The notes beneath the pieces are model-generated. The model had not been told where the DNA came from, ran no database searches, and saw only the letters and a program-made list of their open reading frames with translations. Of a stretch of 64,000 nucleotides of DNA, positions 18,506 to 27,088 are shown piece by piece; positions within the stretch are counted from its first letter, which is position 1; each line of letters opens with the position of its first letter. The stretch covers positions 37,450-101,449 of the forward strand of contig JBHJGO010000149.1 in NCBI GenBank assembly GCA_050331715.1, in the 5' to 3' direction. Origin of the DNA: JBHJGO01 sp050331715. GTDB lineage: Bacteria; Cyanobacteriota; Cyanobacteriia; Cyanobacteriales; Microcoleaceae. Both the position numbers and the translations under genes were made by a program.

Positions 18506-19528
18506 ATGCTTCAGATTGATACCAACGCTTTGTCCGTACTTTGCCTGGGAGAAGTTCTGTTTGATGCCATTGCAGATCAGCCCGGATCGCCTGAATCAGT
18601 ACAATCCTGGACAGCCTACCCTGGGGGTGCGCCCGCCAATGTTACCTGTGCCCTGGTAAAACTAGGAACCACTTCAGGATTGATCAGTGCCGTGGGTCAG
18701 GATCAAGCGGGCAAACAGCTAGTTCAACTCTTGCAGCGCATTGGCGTAAACACGGCGGGAGTTCAAACCCATCCCACTGCCCCGACTCGAAAAGTTTACG
18801 TCGTGCGATCAATATCAGGAGAGAGGGAATTTGCAGGGTTTGGCGATCGCCAGACCACAGAATTTGCCGACACCTATCTGCAAGCGAATTTAATACCTGA
18901 AGATTTATTCATTCAAAGGAATTCCTCAGATCGCTTTCTCGTCCTTGGAACGCTAGCTTTAGCAGGTCATGATTCCAGCCGGGCCGTGATGCGGGCCATA
19001 GAATTAGCGAAACAGCATCAGTTGAATATTTTTGTCGATGTCAATTGGCGACCGATGTTTTGGCTAGCGGGTTCTGAGCCAAAATCTGTCATTCGTGATC
19101 TGTTGAGTCAAACTGATTTTGTGAAGTTCTCTGATTCTGAAAGTGAATGGCTATTTCAAACCCCTGATCCCACTACAATTTATCAACAGCTTGGAACTGT
19201 AAAAGGGGTGTTTGTCACTCTAGGAGAGAGAGGCTGCGCCTACCATTTCGGAGAACATAGCGGTTATGTTCCTGGATTTCCAGTCAAAGTTCAAGATACA
19301 ACTGGTGCAGGAGATGGATTTGTTGCCGGGTTAATTCATCAGTTTGTTCAGTATGGATTGCAAGAATTAACATCCGCAGCAACAATTCAACAGGCTGTCA
19401 CCTATGCCAATGCAGTTGGGGCATTGGTGACAATGAAAACAGGAGCAATTGTCTCCCAGCCCACAGTCATTGAAATCAAGGAGTTTTTAGCCAATTACGA
19501 AGATACAGCAATCACAAATGATTTGTGA
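18506..19528 (+). CDS. PfkB-family carbohydrate kinase, probable fructokinase
   Basis: The 340-residue protein is a ribokinase/PfkB sugar kinase: N-terminal LGEVLFDAI and GGAPANVTCALVKLG, and the C-terminal anion-hole signature DTTGAGDGFVAG with the catalytic Asp. The N-terminal wording is most like bacterial fructokinases (ATP-dependent phosphorylation of fructose from sucrose), although sugar specificity cannot be proven. It is divergent from the PedR-like gene and stands alone. Confidence 0.88.
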   Translation: MLQIDTNALSVLCLGEVLFDAIADQPGSPESVQSWTAYPGGAPANVTCALVKLGTTSGLISAVGQDQAGKQLVQLLQRIGVNTAGVQTHPTAPTRKVYVVRSISGEREFAGFGDRQTTEFADTYLQANLIPEDLFIQRNSSDRFLVLGTLALAGHDSSRAVMRAIELAKQHQLNIFVDVNWRPMFWLAGSEPKSVIRDLLSQTDFVKFSDSESEWLFQTPDPTTIYQQLGTVKGVFVTLGERGCAYHFGEHSGYVPGFPVKVQDTTGAGDGFVAGLIHQFVQYGLQELTSAATIQQAVTYANAVGALVTMKTGAIVSQPTVIEIKEFLANYEDTAITNDL

Positions 19529-19609
19529 AAAGAGGGCATGCCCCCTTCTTGGAAAGTCCCCAAACCCCTCCATAGTGCTTTTCATAATTGATTCAGGATT
19601 GCTATATCC

Positions 19610-21703
19610 CTAACCGACAGTTTGAGCCTGAATCGCGGTAATTGCCACAGTATTTACAATGTCAGGAATCGTACATCCACGACTTAGATCGTTCACTGGT
19701 TTCTTCAAGCCCTGCAACACGGGGCCGATTGCCACCGCATTTGCTGCCCGTTGAACGGCTTTGTAGGTATTATTTCCAGTGTTCAGATCTGGAAAGATAA
19801 ATACCGTTGCATGACCCGCCACCTCACTGTCTGGCAACTTCGTTTTAGCAACGCTCTCGTCAATCGCCGCATCATACTGAATTGGCCCTTCAATTTTCAG
19901 ATCAGGGCGCTGGGTTCTAGCAATTTGAGTTGCTTCTCGAACTTTATCTACATCCTCTCCCCGTCCCGATTCTCCGGTGGAATAGGACAGCATCGCAACT
20001 AACGGTTCCACACTGAAGGTCTTGGCCGTCTCCGCAGAACTGATGGCAATGTCGGCGAGTTGTTGCGGGTTAGGATTGGGATTTACAGCACAGTCACCAT
20101 AGACCAGAATGCGATCGCTCAAACACATAAAAAATACACTAGACACAATCGAACATCCGGGCCGGGTGCGTACAAATTCAAAGGCCGGACGAATCGTGTG
20201 GGCCGTCGTATGAACCGAACCTGAAACCATGCCATCTGCTACCCCTTTATAGACCATCATCGTGCCGAAGTAACTGACATCATGCATCACATCATTGGCA
20301 TAGTCCAGATTAATTGCCTTGTGTTTTCGTAGTTCGTAATAGGTTTGGGCGTACTCATCGTGCCATTCGTAGTTGGCCGGATCGATAATGTTCACGCCTT
20401 TGAGATCCAAACCCAGAGTAGCAATTTTCTGGCGAATCTCAGTGCGTGATCCGAGCAACGTTAAGTCCACAACATCTCGTTGGAGCAGAACTTCACTGGC
20501 CCGCAGGATTCTTTCCTCCGTTCCCTCTGGCAAAACAATGTGTTTCTTGTCTTGCTTTGCCCGTTCTACCAGCGCATACTCAAACATCAACGGCGTAATT
20601 CGGTTAGAACGGGAGATTGAGATTCGGTTGCTTAACCTGTCGGCATCCACATGGGTTTCGAACAAACCCAGAGCCGCCGCAATTTTTCGGGGCGTTTCAG
20701 CGGTGATCTGAGCCTGAACTCGACTAGCTTGAGACGCCGCTGAAAAAGTATCCGCTTCGACGGTGAAAATCGGCAATGTCCACTGGGTAAACCCATCCAC
20801 TAATTTCTGGACATTCGGCTCTAGTTTGAGCCCTCCAGTCAGTACAATCCCAGCCAGATTGGGATAGGCGTCGGAAAGAAAGGCCGTGAGACAGGTGAGC
20901 AGGATGTCGGTGCGATCGCCCGGTGTCATCACCAAACTCCCCTCCTCGATGTAGTCTAAAAAATGATGCAGTTGCATGGCCGCAACCTTAAAATCATAGA
21001 CCTCTCGACTCAGTCCCTCTGTATTGCCGTGGATTAATCTTGCATTTAAAGCTTGGGTTACTTCCTGAATTGTAGGCTTCCACAAGCTTGGCTCCTCTGG
21101 GATCACAAAAATGGGATCTTCCTCCCGCCAGATTTGAGCAAATTCCTGTCGAATCAGCTCGATTTCTGTCGAACTGACTCGATTTACTAGAGTCGCGGTA
21201 ATCGTGCAGCCTTCTTCAGTGAGGGATTCATGGCTTGCTCGAACGGCATCGATCAATTCTTCAGGTGTTTTCGTCTGCCCACTGACTACCAACAGAATCG
21301 GGGTTCCCAGTTGATTGGCGATTCGAGCATTAAAGTCGAATTCAAAAGTAGCTGTGATGTCTTCAGAACTTGTTCCTGCACAGAGAACAAAATCACACTG
21401 CTCCTCCAGGGCCTTGTATTTCTCCAGAATTATCTGGCTCAGCTCATCCTGTTTTCCCTCAGCTACCAGATGTTGAACTTGCTCATGGGTCAGGGCGTAC
21501 TGAGCTTCATAGGGAACTGCTGTCGGGTAGCGGCTCTGAATCAATTGAATAACAGTATCTTTCTCTCCCGAATGAATCACCGGACGAAAAAAACCCAATT
21601 TCCCAATCCGTTTCGATAAAATTTCCATCACGCCCAGGAGAACGAGAGAGCGACCACTCCAAGGTTCGATTGCCGTAACGTATAGATTTAAAACCATAGT
21701 CAA
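19610..21703 (-). CDS. pta: Phosphate acetyltransferase, long form
   Basis: The 697-residue protein has an N-terminal P-loop-like/dethiobiotin-synthetase-like domain, a central DRTGG domain (about residues 215-330) and a C-terminal PTA catalytic domain (about 365-690, with IVLPEGTEERILRA and the SYSTGESGRGEDV and GPIQYDAAID segments). This is the long Pta of enteric bacteria and cyanobacteria. It interconverts acetyl-CoA and acetyl phosphate. No acetate kinase gene is adjacent. The ATG at 21703 gives a start of expected length. Confidence 0.95.
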   Translation of the reverse strand: MTMVLNLYVTAIEPWSGRSLVLLGVMEILSKRIGKLGFFRPVIHSGEKDTVIQLIQSRYPTAVPYEAQYALTHEQVQHLVAEGKQDELSQIILEKYKALEEQCDFVLCAGTSSEDITATFEFDFNARIANQLGTPILLVVSGQTKTPEELIDAVRASHESLTEEGCTITATLVNRVSSTEIELIRQEFAQIWREEDPIFVIPEEPSLWKPTIQEVTQALNARLIHGNTEGLSREVYDFKVAAMQLHHFLDYIEEGSLVMTPGDRTDILLTCLTAFLSDAYPNLAGIVLTGGLKLEPNVQKLVDGFTQWTLPIFTVEADTFSAASQASRVQAQITAETPRKIAAALGLFETHVDADRLSNRISISRSNRITPLMFEYALVERAKQDKKHIVLPEGTEERILRASEVLLQRDVVDLTLLGSRTEIRQKIATLGLDLKGVNIIDPANYEWHDEYAQTYYELRKHKAINLDYANDVMHDVSYFGTMMVYKGVADGMVSGSVHTTAHTIRPAFEFVRTRPGCSIVSSVFFMCLSDRILVYGDCAVNPNPNPQQLADIAISSAETAKTFSVEPLVAMLSYSTGESGRGEDVDKVREATQIARTQRPDLKIEGPIQYDAAIDESVAKTKLPDSEVAGHATVFIFPDLNTGNNTYKAVQRAANAVAIGPVLQGLKKPVNDLSRGCTIPDIVNTVAITAIQAQTVG

Positions 21704-21945
21704 GCTTCAGGTTAGGGGCCTGGATGTTCAGGAGCTACACCCAACAGTTAAGCATCGGTTTTGGCAGAACCATCAGACCTTAATTCGATCTTAAAACCAG
21801 CAAATGGTTTTAAAATCAGCCAGTCCAATAACCTTTGATATCAACATTTCTGCACAATTTCTGAACTTTATCTGACGCAGGGGGGAGTTCAGGTATAATC
21901 CAACCGGATAAATTAAAGTCATCTATTTAAAAGGGAACTATAGCT

Positions 21946-22791
21946 ATGCGTTGGCAGATGGGCCGTAGGAGTCAGAACGTCGAAGACCGGCGAGGCGTGG
22001 GAGCGGGTGGAGCAGTCGCTGGCGGTGGTATCGGCGTAATCATTATGGCAATCATCGCGGCATTACTAGGGCTTGATCCCACGCCAATCCTACGGGGGGG
22101 AATCCAGTCGGAACGGGCCTCTGCACCGCGAAATATCTCTCCTGAACAGGAACAGTTGGCCGATTTTGTTTCCGTTGTGTTGGCAGATACCGAGGACACC
22201 TGGAATGCTCTGTTTCAAGAGATTGGCCAGGACTACCGGGAACCGACTCTTGTCTTGTTTTCGGGGCGAGTTGAATCCGCCTGTGGCTATGCAAGTGCAG
22301 CGGCAGGCCCTTTTTACTGCCCCCGCGATGAAAAAGTTTATATTGATTTGAGTTTCTATGAAGATTTGAAGTATCGATATAACGCACCAGGAGACTTTGC
22401 TCAGGCCTACGTGATTGCCCATGAAGTAGGTCACCATGTCCAAACTCAATTGGGCATCTCTGAACAAGTGCAGCGGGTGCAGCGCCAGGTCAGTCAAACG
22501 GAGGCAAACCAATTGTCAGTCATGCTGGAGTTACAAGCAGACTGTCTAGCAGGGGTTTGGGCATACCACTCTAACGAAAAGCGTCAGACGATAGAGGAAG
22601 GGGACGTGGAAGAAGCTCTGAATGCGGCGAGTAGCATTGGGGATGATCGACTTCAGCGACAGGCCCAGGGTTATGTTGTTCCCGATTCCTTCACCCACGG
22701 CACCTCACGGCAGCGAGTCCGATGGTTCTCTCGCGGTCTACAGTCAGGTGATGTGGCTCAGTGCGATACGTTTGACGCTCAAAGTCTATAG
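21946..22791 (+). CDS. YpfJ-type neutral zinc metallopeptidase
   Basis: The 281-residue protein belongs to the YpfJ/KPN_02809 group. It starts MRWQMGRRSQNVEDRRG, has one glycine-rich membrane helix (about residues 22-45) and a zinc-binding HEVGHH in VIAHEVGHHVQ. The LELQADCLAGVWA segment supplies the third ligand region. It is probably anchored in the inner or thylakoid membrane with the peptidase domain outside. Physiological substrate unknown. It is convergent with the J-domain gene, 32 bp away. Confidence 0.92.
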   Translation: MRWQMGRRSQNVEDRRGVGAGGAVAGGGIGVIIMAIIAALLGLDPTPILRGGIQSERASAPRNISPEQEQLADFVSVVLADTEDTWNALFQEIGQDYREPTLVLFSGRVESACGYASAAAGPFYCPRDEKVYIDLSFYEDLKYRYNAPGDFAQAYVIAHEVGHHVQTQLGISEQVQRVQRQVSQTEANQLSVMLELQADCLAGVWAYHSNEKRQTIEEGDVEEALNAASSIGDDRLQRQAQGYVVPDSFTHGTSRQRVRWFSRGLQSGDVAQCDTFDAQSL

Positions 22792-22823
22792 GCTCTTAAC
22801 GTTCAAAGACGACTGATGGACAC

Positions 22824-23447
22824 CTAATAAATCTGTTCCAATCGACGAAAATCCCGCTCAACCTCTGCCCAAAGGGCGCGGTTATGGGGGTCAGTTTTGA
22901 GTGCCTTCTTCAGATAGCTTCTGGCCTTGTCAATCTTTCGTTCCTTAATCAGATGCCTTCCCCATCGTTGGTAGGCGATCGCCTGCCACTGACGAATCTC
23001 AGAATCGTGGGGAATCCGCTGAGTTAAACCCTCGGCCAGTGCAACAGCACGGGGAAACCGCTGGTATTTTAGTAAATGTTGGAGTTCTCTATAGGCACTC
23101 TCTTTCAGGCGGATTTCAACATCAGAGAGTTGTGAACTGTGGCGGGGCTGAGCGGCCTTTTTCGTAACGGTGACGTGAGCTTTTGGGCGAGATGAGGAAA
23201 ATGGCGTAGCTTGTTGAGTTGGCTTTGGGGCAGTAGAGACAGGAACAGCAACCGATTGCCGAACCGGAGCAATTTCCACCAGAACCTTGTAGGCTTCTGT
23301 CACGTGAATAAACTTTTCCCTGGCATTGGCATCTGGATTAACATCTGGGTGATACAAACGGGCCAGCCGTCGGTATGAAGCCTTTACCTCTTCCAAACTT
23401 GCCCCAATTTTTAAGCCCAAAATTTGATAGCAAACCGCTGTATCCAT
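22824..23447 (-). CDS. J-domain protein
   Basis: The N-terminal 60 residues form a DnaJ J-domain with the essential HPD (LYHPDVNPDANAREKF), so it should stimulate the ATPase of an Hsp70. A Ser/Pro/Lys-rich linker and a C-terminal helical region (KKALKTDPHNRALWAE, TPR-like) follow. There is no zinc-finger or canonical C-terminal DnaJ domain, so it is a type III co-chaperone. It is upstream of the clp genes in the minus direction only after a 56-bp gap and could share their regulation, but no sequence evidence shows this. Confidence 0.9.
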   Translation of the reverse strand: MDTAVCYQILGLKIGASLEEVKASYRRLARLYHPDVNPDANAREKFIHVTEAYKVLVEIAPVRQSVAVPVSTAPKPTQQATPFSSSRPKAHVTVTKKAAQPRHSSQLSDVEIRLKESAYRELQHLLKYQRFPRAVALAEGLTQRIPHDSEIRQWQAIAYQRWGRHLIKERKIDKARSYLKKALKTDPHNRALWAEVERDFRRLEQIY

Positions 23448-23503
23448 TCTGTTCGACTCTACTCCCTCGACCCCATTCTGGGCAAAGAACTAACCTTAAC
23501 TTG

Positions 23504-24100
23504 TTAGGCAGGTCTTTCCTCGATTACTTGGTCAATTAAACCATATTCCCTAGCTTCTTCGGCAGACAGGAAGTAGTCACGGTCGGTATCCTTCTCCACT
23601 TTCTCCAGGGGTTGGTCGGTTTTTTCGGCCAGGATATCATTGAGTAAACCCCGAATCCGCAGGATTTCCTTGGCCTCAATTTCAATATCGGTGGCCTGAC
23701 CTCGCGTTCCGCCCAAGGGTTGGTGAATCATAATCCGAGCATGGGGCAGGGCTAATCGCTTGCCTTTGGTTCCCGCTGCTAGCAAGAAGGCTCCCATGGA
23801 AGCTGCCAAACCAACACAAATTGTGATTACTTCTGACTTAATGTATTGCATCGTGTCGAAGATCGCCATACCAGCCGTTACAGATCCGCCTGGAGAGTTG
23901 ATATAGAGGTAGATCGGCTTGGTTTGATCCTCAGAATCCAGATAGAGCATATAGGCAACAATGGCATTAGCAATTCCATCATCCACCTCCTCAGACAGGA
24001 AAATAATTCGCTCTCGGAATAACCGCTCGTAAATATTAATCCACTGTTCATAGGTACCGCCCGGCAAGCGATAGGGAACACTAGGAACTCCAATTGGCAT
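23504..24100 (-). CDS. clpP: ClpP, catalytically competent Clp protease subunit
   Basis: The 198-residue protein has an intact ClpP triad: Ser101 (LAASMGAF), His126 (IMIHQPLGG) and Asp175 (DTDRDYF), with the spacing of E. coli ClpP. It begins MPIGVPSVPYRLPGG, typical of cyanobacterial ClpP3-type subunits. It forms a barrel protease, fed by ClpC, in which active subunits mix with inactive ClpR subunits. It is the last gene of a minus-strand cluster with two paralogues that lack the triad (24202-24861 and 24914-25654). Confidence 0.95.
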   Translation of the reverse strand: MPIGVPSVPYRLPGGTYEQWINIYERLFRERIIFLSEEVDDGIANAIVAYMLYLDSEDQTKPIYLYINSPGGSVTAGMAIFDTMQYIKSEVITICVGLAASMGAFLLAAGTKGKRLALPHARIMIHQPLGGTRGQATDIEIEAKEILRIRGLLNDILAEKTDQPLEKVEKDTDRDYFLSAEEAREYGLIDQVIEERPA

Positions 24101-24188
24101 CGTTTTTCTCCAAAAATAATAGGTAACAGCTTTCAGGCAGTAGTTTTTAGGTAATAGTTTTCAGGTAATGTTTTTTCTACAGGTTATG

Positions 24189-24216
24189 TAATGACTAATG
24201 ACTAATGACTAATCAC
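24189..24216. repeat. Four 7-bp tandem repeats at a clp gene end
   Basis: TAATGAC occurs three times exactly (24189-24209) and a fourth time with one change (24210-24216). It spans the stop codon of the middle clp gene (24202-24204), so its last residues are encoded by the repeat. Heptameric repeats of this kind resemble the STRR repeats known from filamentous cyanobacteria. Confidence 0.85.
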
Positions 24217-24861
24217 TACATCCTCCTTCCGACTCTGTAGAACCTGATCGATTAACCCATACTCCTGCGCCTGTTCAGGGGTCATGTAGCGGGTTCGGTT
24301 CATGTCCTTGGCAACTTTTTCCACAGACTGGCCTGTGTTTTGGGCAAGAATTTCTACCATGAGGGATTGCTTCGCCAGCACTTCCTTAGCATTAATTTCA
24401 ATGTCAGTAGCCTGCCCCTGGGTTCCAGACAGGGTATGATTTAGAGCAATCATTGAATGGGGTAGACAACCGCGCTTTCCCTTGGTGCCGCAGGAAAGTA
24501 ACATGGCTGCCACGCCAATCGCCTGACCCAGACAGATGGTTACGATTTCAGACTTCACATGCTGCATCGTGTCATAGATCGCCAGGCCTGCCATAATCGA
24601 CATCGAACCAACGTATTCATTGGTCATGCCCGCCAGCACCGGATCTCCCAGGGAGTTAATGTACAAAAAGATGGGCTTGTTCTGATCTTCAGAATCCAGA
24701 TACAACAGCGCTGAAACCAGAGAATTTGCCAATCCCATCGAAACCGGTTGGTTCAGGAAAATAATCCGTTCCTGACTCATGCGAGTGTAGATATTGACCC
24801 ACTGCCAGTAGCGGCTACCGGGTACGTTGTAGGGAACGCGAAGCACTTCGTCAACAGCCAT
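24202..24861 (-). CDS. ClpP-like subunit without the catalytic triad (ClpR-like)
   Basis: The 219-residue protein aligns with ClpP over its whole length but none of the catalytic residues is kept: Ser is Gly (GQAIGVAAM), His is Asn (IALNHTLSG) and the Asp position is Thr (MNRTRYMTP). It also has an insertion in the handle region (GMTNEYVGSMSI) compared with the downstream ClpP. It should therefore be a structural, non-proteolytic subunit of a mixed Clp ring. It is the middle gene of the three-gene cluster; both flanking gaps contain short tandem repeats. The name ClpR is uncertain because a second triad-less paralogue lies upstream. Confidence 0.88.
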   Translation of the reverse strand: MAVDEVLRVPYNVPGSRYWQWVNIYTRMSQERIIFLNQPVSMGLANSLVSALLYLDSEDQNKPIFLYINSLGDPVLAGMTNEYVGSMSIMAGLAIYDTMQHVKSEIVTICLGQAIGVAAMLLSCGTKGKRGCLPHSMIALNHTLSGTQGQATDIEINAKEVLAKQSLMVEILAQNTGQSVEKVAKDMNRTRYMTPEQAQEYGLIDQVLQSRKEDVVISH

Positions 24862-24878
24862 AGTTCATCCCATTAATT

Positions 24879-24920
24879 TATCTCTAAACCATCTATCTCT
24901 AAACCATCTATCTCTAAACC
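24879..24920. repeat. Nearly three 15-bp tandem repeats between clp genes
   Basis: The unit TATCTCTAAACCATC starts at 24879, 24894 and 24909; the last copy is cut short. The repeat covers the gap between the middle clp gene start (24861) and the clpR stop (24914-24916), close to the middle gene's own leader. Confidence 0.85.
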
Positions 24921-25654
24921 CCAACGGGTAACTGTTTTGGCAGTTCCTTGGTACTCTCTAGTACCCGATCAATTAAGCCATATTCCTTGGCTTCTTGGGG
25001 GGTCATATACAGCATTCGATCTGTATCTTTGGCAATCTTTTCAGGGGACTGGTCGGTATTTTTGGACAGAATATCCAGTGTGGCCTGTTTGTTTGACAGC
25101 ACCTCCTTGGCTCGAATCTGAATATCCGTGGCCTGACTACGGCCCATGCCCATGCGGGGTTGGTTTAGCACAATCGTGGCATGGGGTAAGCTAGCCCGAA
25201 ATCCCTTAGTTCCAGCAGATAGGATCATGGCCGCCGTTCCCATGGCCTGACCGATGCAAATTGTATGGACGGGAGGCTTAACGTAGCTGATGGTGTCACA
25301 AATCGCAAAAGCTTCCGTATCCTGACCAATGGCATCTCCGGTATACCAGGAGGTTCCGGTGGAGTTGATATAGAAATAAATCGGCTTGTCCGAAGCATCA
25401 AACTGTAGATAGAGCAGTTGAGCAATGATCAGCTTCGTGACATCGACCCCCAGTTGACGCTTGTAGTCGTCAGAAGAGACGAGGGGAAGACCTAGATAGA
25501 TAATCCTTTCCTTGAGTAGGAGAGAGGGAAGATCTGGAGGGGGAGTACGGACTGGACTGTCAGTGTAATAGTATGGGCTTTGCACAATAAATGCCTGAAC
25601 GCTGCAAAATTGTCTAAAAATGTAGCTTGGAGCCCAAGCCCCAATAGAAGACAT
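24914..25654 (-). CDS. clpR: ClpR, non-catalytic Clp ring subunit
   Basis: The protein closely follows cyanobacterial ClpR (Slr0164 type): RTPPPDLPSLLLKERIIYLG, NSTGTSWYTGDAIGQDTEAF and PPVHTICIGQAMGTAAM. The triad is missing: Ser is Met in the GQAMG position, His is Asn (VLNQPRMG) and Asp is Met or Leu (DTDRMLYMTP). In Synechococcus ClpR and ClpP3 form the core of an essential ClpCP3/R protease. An ATG at 25654 is chosen; a TTG at 25705 would add 17 residues and has no better ribosome-binding site. It is the first gene of the cluster. Confidence 0.9.
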   Translation of the reverse strand: MSSIGAWAPSYIFRQFCSVQAFIVQSPYYYTDSPVRTPPPDLPSLLLKERIIYLGLPLVSSDDYKRQLGVDVTKLIIAQLLYLQFDASDKPIYFYINSTGTSWYTGDAIGQDTEAFAICDTISYVKPPVHTICIGQAMGTAAMILSAGTKGFRASLPHATIVLNQPRMGMGRSQATDIQIRAKEVLSNKQATLDILSKNTDQSPEKIAKDTDRMLYMTPQEAKEYGLIDRVLESTKELPKQLPVGV

Positions 25655-25824
25655 CGTAGCGCAGTTTACAGTGCTTCTCTGCAATTCAAAGGGCGGAATA
25701 CCCAACCTGAAGCCGGAATCATCCAGGTGATTTTTCAGAGACTGAATCCCTGGTCATGATCAAGACTGCCTGAATTCCCAAATAGACTCGGAACGGTGTA
25801 TTTCGCCAGTTGATTCTAAGAAGT

Positions 25825-26301
25825 CTAGAACTTGAGGGCCTGATTCTCGACAATGGATTTAACTGCGTCCTTCTGAGCCAGGGCATAAACCCCTTCGACT
25901 GAGATCTGAACTGGCATTGTTGCCAGAGCCGAGGGCTGTTCCGCCAGAAGTTGACCGTTGTATTGGCTGATAACGCCGCGAATTTGGCTGAGAGAAGCTT
26001 CGGCTTGTTGAATTACAGCTTCAGTGGAGCGAGATTGACCCGAAGAATTTTGTTCGATTTTCAAGAATACGAGTACCTGAATCTGTTGCTGAGGATCAAG
26101 ACTGGCCAACCGATTGGCAAAGACTGTGCTGATCTTAGATGGATCAGGCTGAGCATTTCGTGACGCATCCAGTTCAGCCATGGCTACATCCGTTAAATTA
26201 AAAGTTGAGTTAAAAATAGGGAAGCGGTCAGCATTGGTCTTGAACCCTGAGAGGTTGAAGGCACAAAATATCAGTATGCAGTATAACAGGCGGGTGGGCA
26301 T
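25825..26301 (-). CDS. Secreted protein resembling a subtilase propeptide (inhibitor I9-like)
   Basis: The 158-residue protein starts with a hydrophobic segment (LLYCILIFCAFNLSGF) that is probably a signal peptide. The C-terminal 90 residues (QVLVFLKIE..., SQIRGVISQYNGQLLAEQP, ISVEGVYALAQKDAVKSI) have the pattern of subtilisin propeptides and I9-type protease inhibitors. No protease domain follows, so it may inhibit or assist an unlinked protease. This is a weak structural resemblance, not a clear family hit. The gene is divergent from the GDYXXLXY gene. Confidence 0.6.
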   Translation of the reverse strand: MPTRLLYCILIFCAFNLSGFKTNADRFPIFNSTFNLTDVAMAELDASRNAQPDPSKISTVFANRLASLDPQQQIQVLVFLKIEQNSSGQSRSTEAVIQQAEASLSQIRGVISQYNGQLLAEQPSALATMPVQISVEGVYALAQKDAVKSIVENQALKF

Positions 26302-26391
26302 GGCTTAACAAATTGGTCGGATGTTGGTGGAATATTTGAGATAAATTCAGAATCGAACAATCCAAAACAGGAAAGTCCAAAAAAATTAGCA

Positions 26392-27066
26392 ATGAATCTA
26401 AGTTCAAAACCCAATGATCGTCAACAGGAAACGGTTACAGAACCTTTGCCAACGGATCTGAAGCCTCGGCCAATTCAGTCGATTAAAGGTTGGCGATTCT
26501 GGATTCCGCTGCTGTTTCAGTTGGGTTTGATCCTGGCGGTTCCGGCTGCAGCAATCCACACTCAGATCACAGGAAAAACGGCAGTTTTACAGACAGCCCC
26601 CGTTGACCCCTACGACTTCCTGCGAGGATATTTCCAAACGCTCAACTATGACATCTCGTCTCTGGAAACCCTTAGTACTTTACCCGGTTGGCAGGGACTA
26701 ACGACAGAGGACTCCATCTATTTACCTGTGGGAACAACAGTGTATGTGACCTTAGAATCGCCAGTGAGTGAAACCGCCGAATCTACTTCTCCAGCAGCTT
26801 GGAAACCTGTTGCCGTTGATTCTGAGCGTCCGACCAGTCTTGCAAGCAATCAAATTGCGATCAAGGGTCAGTCCGCAGGAGCACGGATTGAGTATGGCTT
26901 AGAACGATATTACATGCCAGAGGATCAGCGAGAGATAATCAATCAAACCATTCGAGACACCCAAAGCAATGATCCCCAATCATTTGTCGTAGAAGTCAAA
27001 GTCAGCCAGAACGGTAAAGCAATCCCTACTCGTCTTTGGGTTGGAGACCAGAGCTATCAATTTTAA
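26392..27066 (+). CDS. GDYXXLXY-domain membrane protein
   Basis: The 224-residue protein has one hydrophobic N-terminal helix (WIPLLFQLGLILAVPAAAI, residues about 41-60) and then the motif DPYDFLRGYFQTLNYDI, the signature that gives the GDYXXLXY family its name. The remaining domain is probably exported and contains the YYMPEDQRE segment common in the family. In other bacteria the family is often next to DUF2157 or DUF4401 membrane proteins; none is here. Function unknown. Confidence 0.85.
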   Translation: MNLSSKPNDRQQETVTEPLPTDLKPRPIQSIKGWRFWIPLLFQLGLILAVPAAAIHTQITGKTAVLQTAPVDPYDFLRGYFQTLNYDISSLETLSTLPGWQGLTTEDSIYLPVGTTVYVTLESPVSETAESTSPAAWKPVAVDSERPTSLASNQIAIKGQSAGARIEYGLERYYMPEDQREIINQTIRDTQSNDPQSFVVEVKVSQNGKAIPTRLWVGDQSYQF

Positions 27067-27088
27067 GTATTAATTTGAGCAGCAAGGC

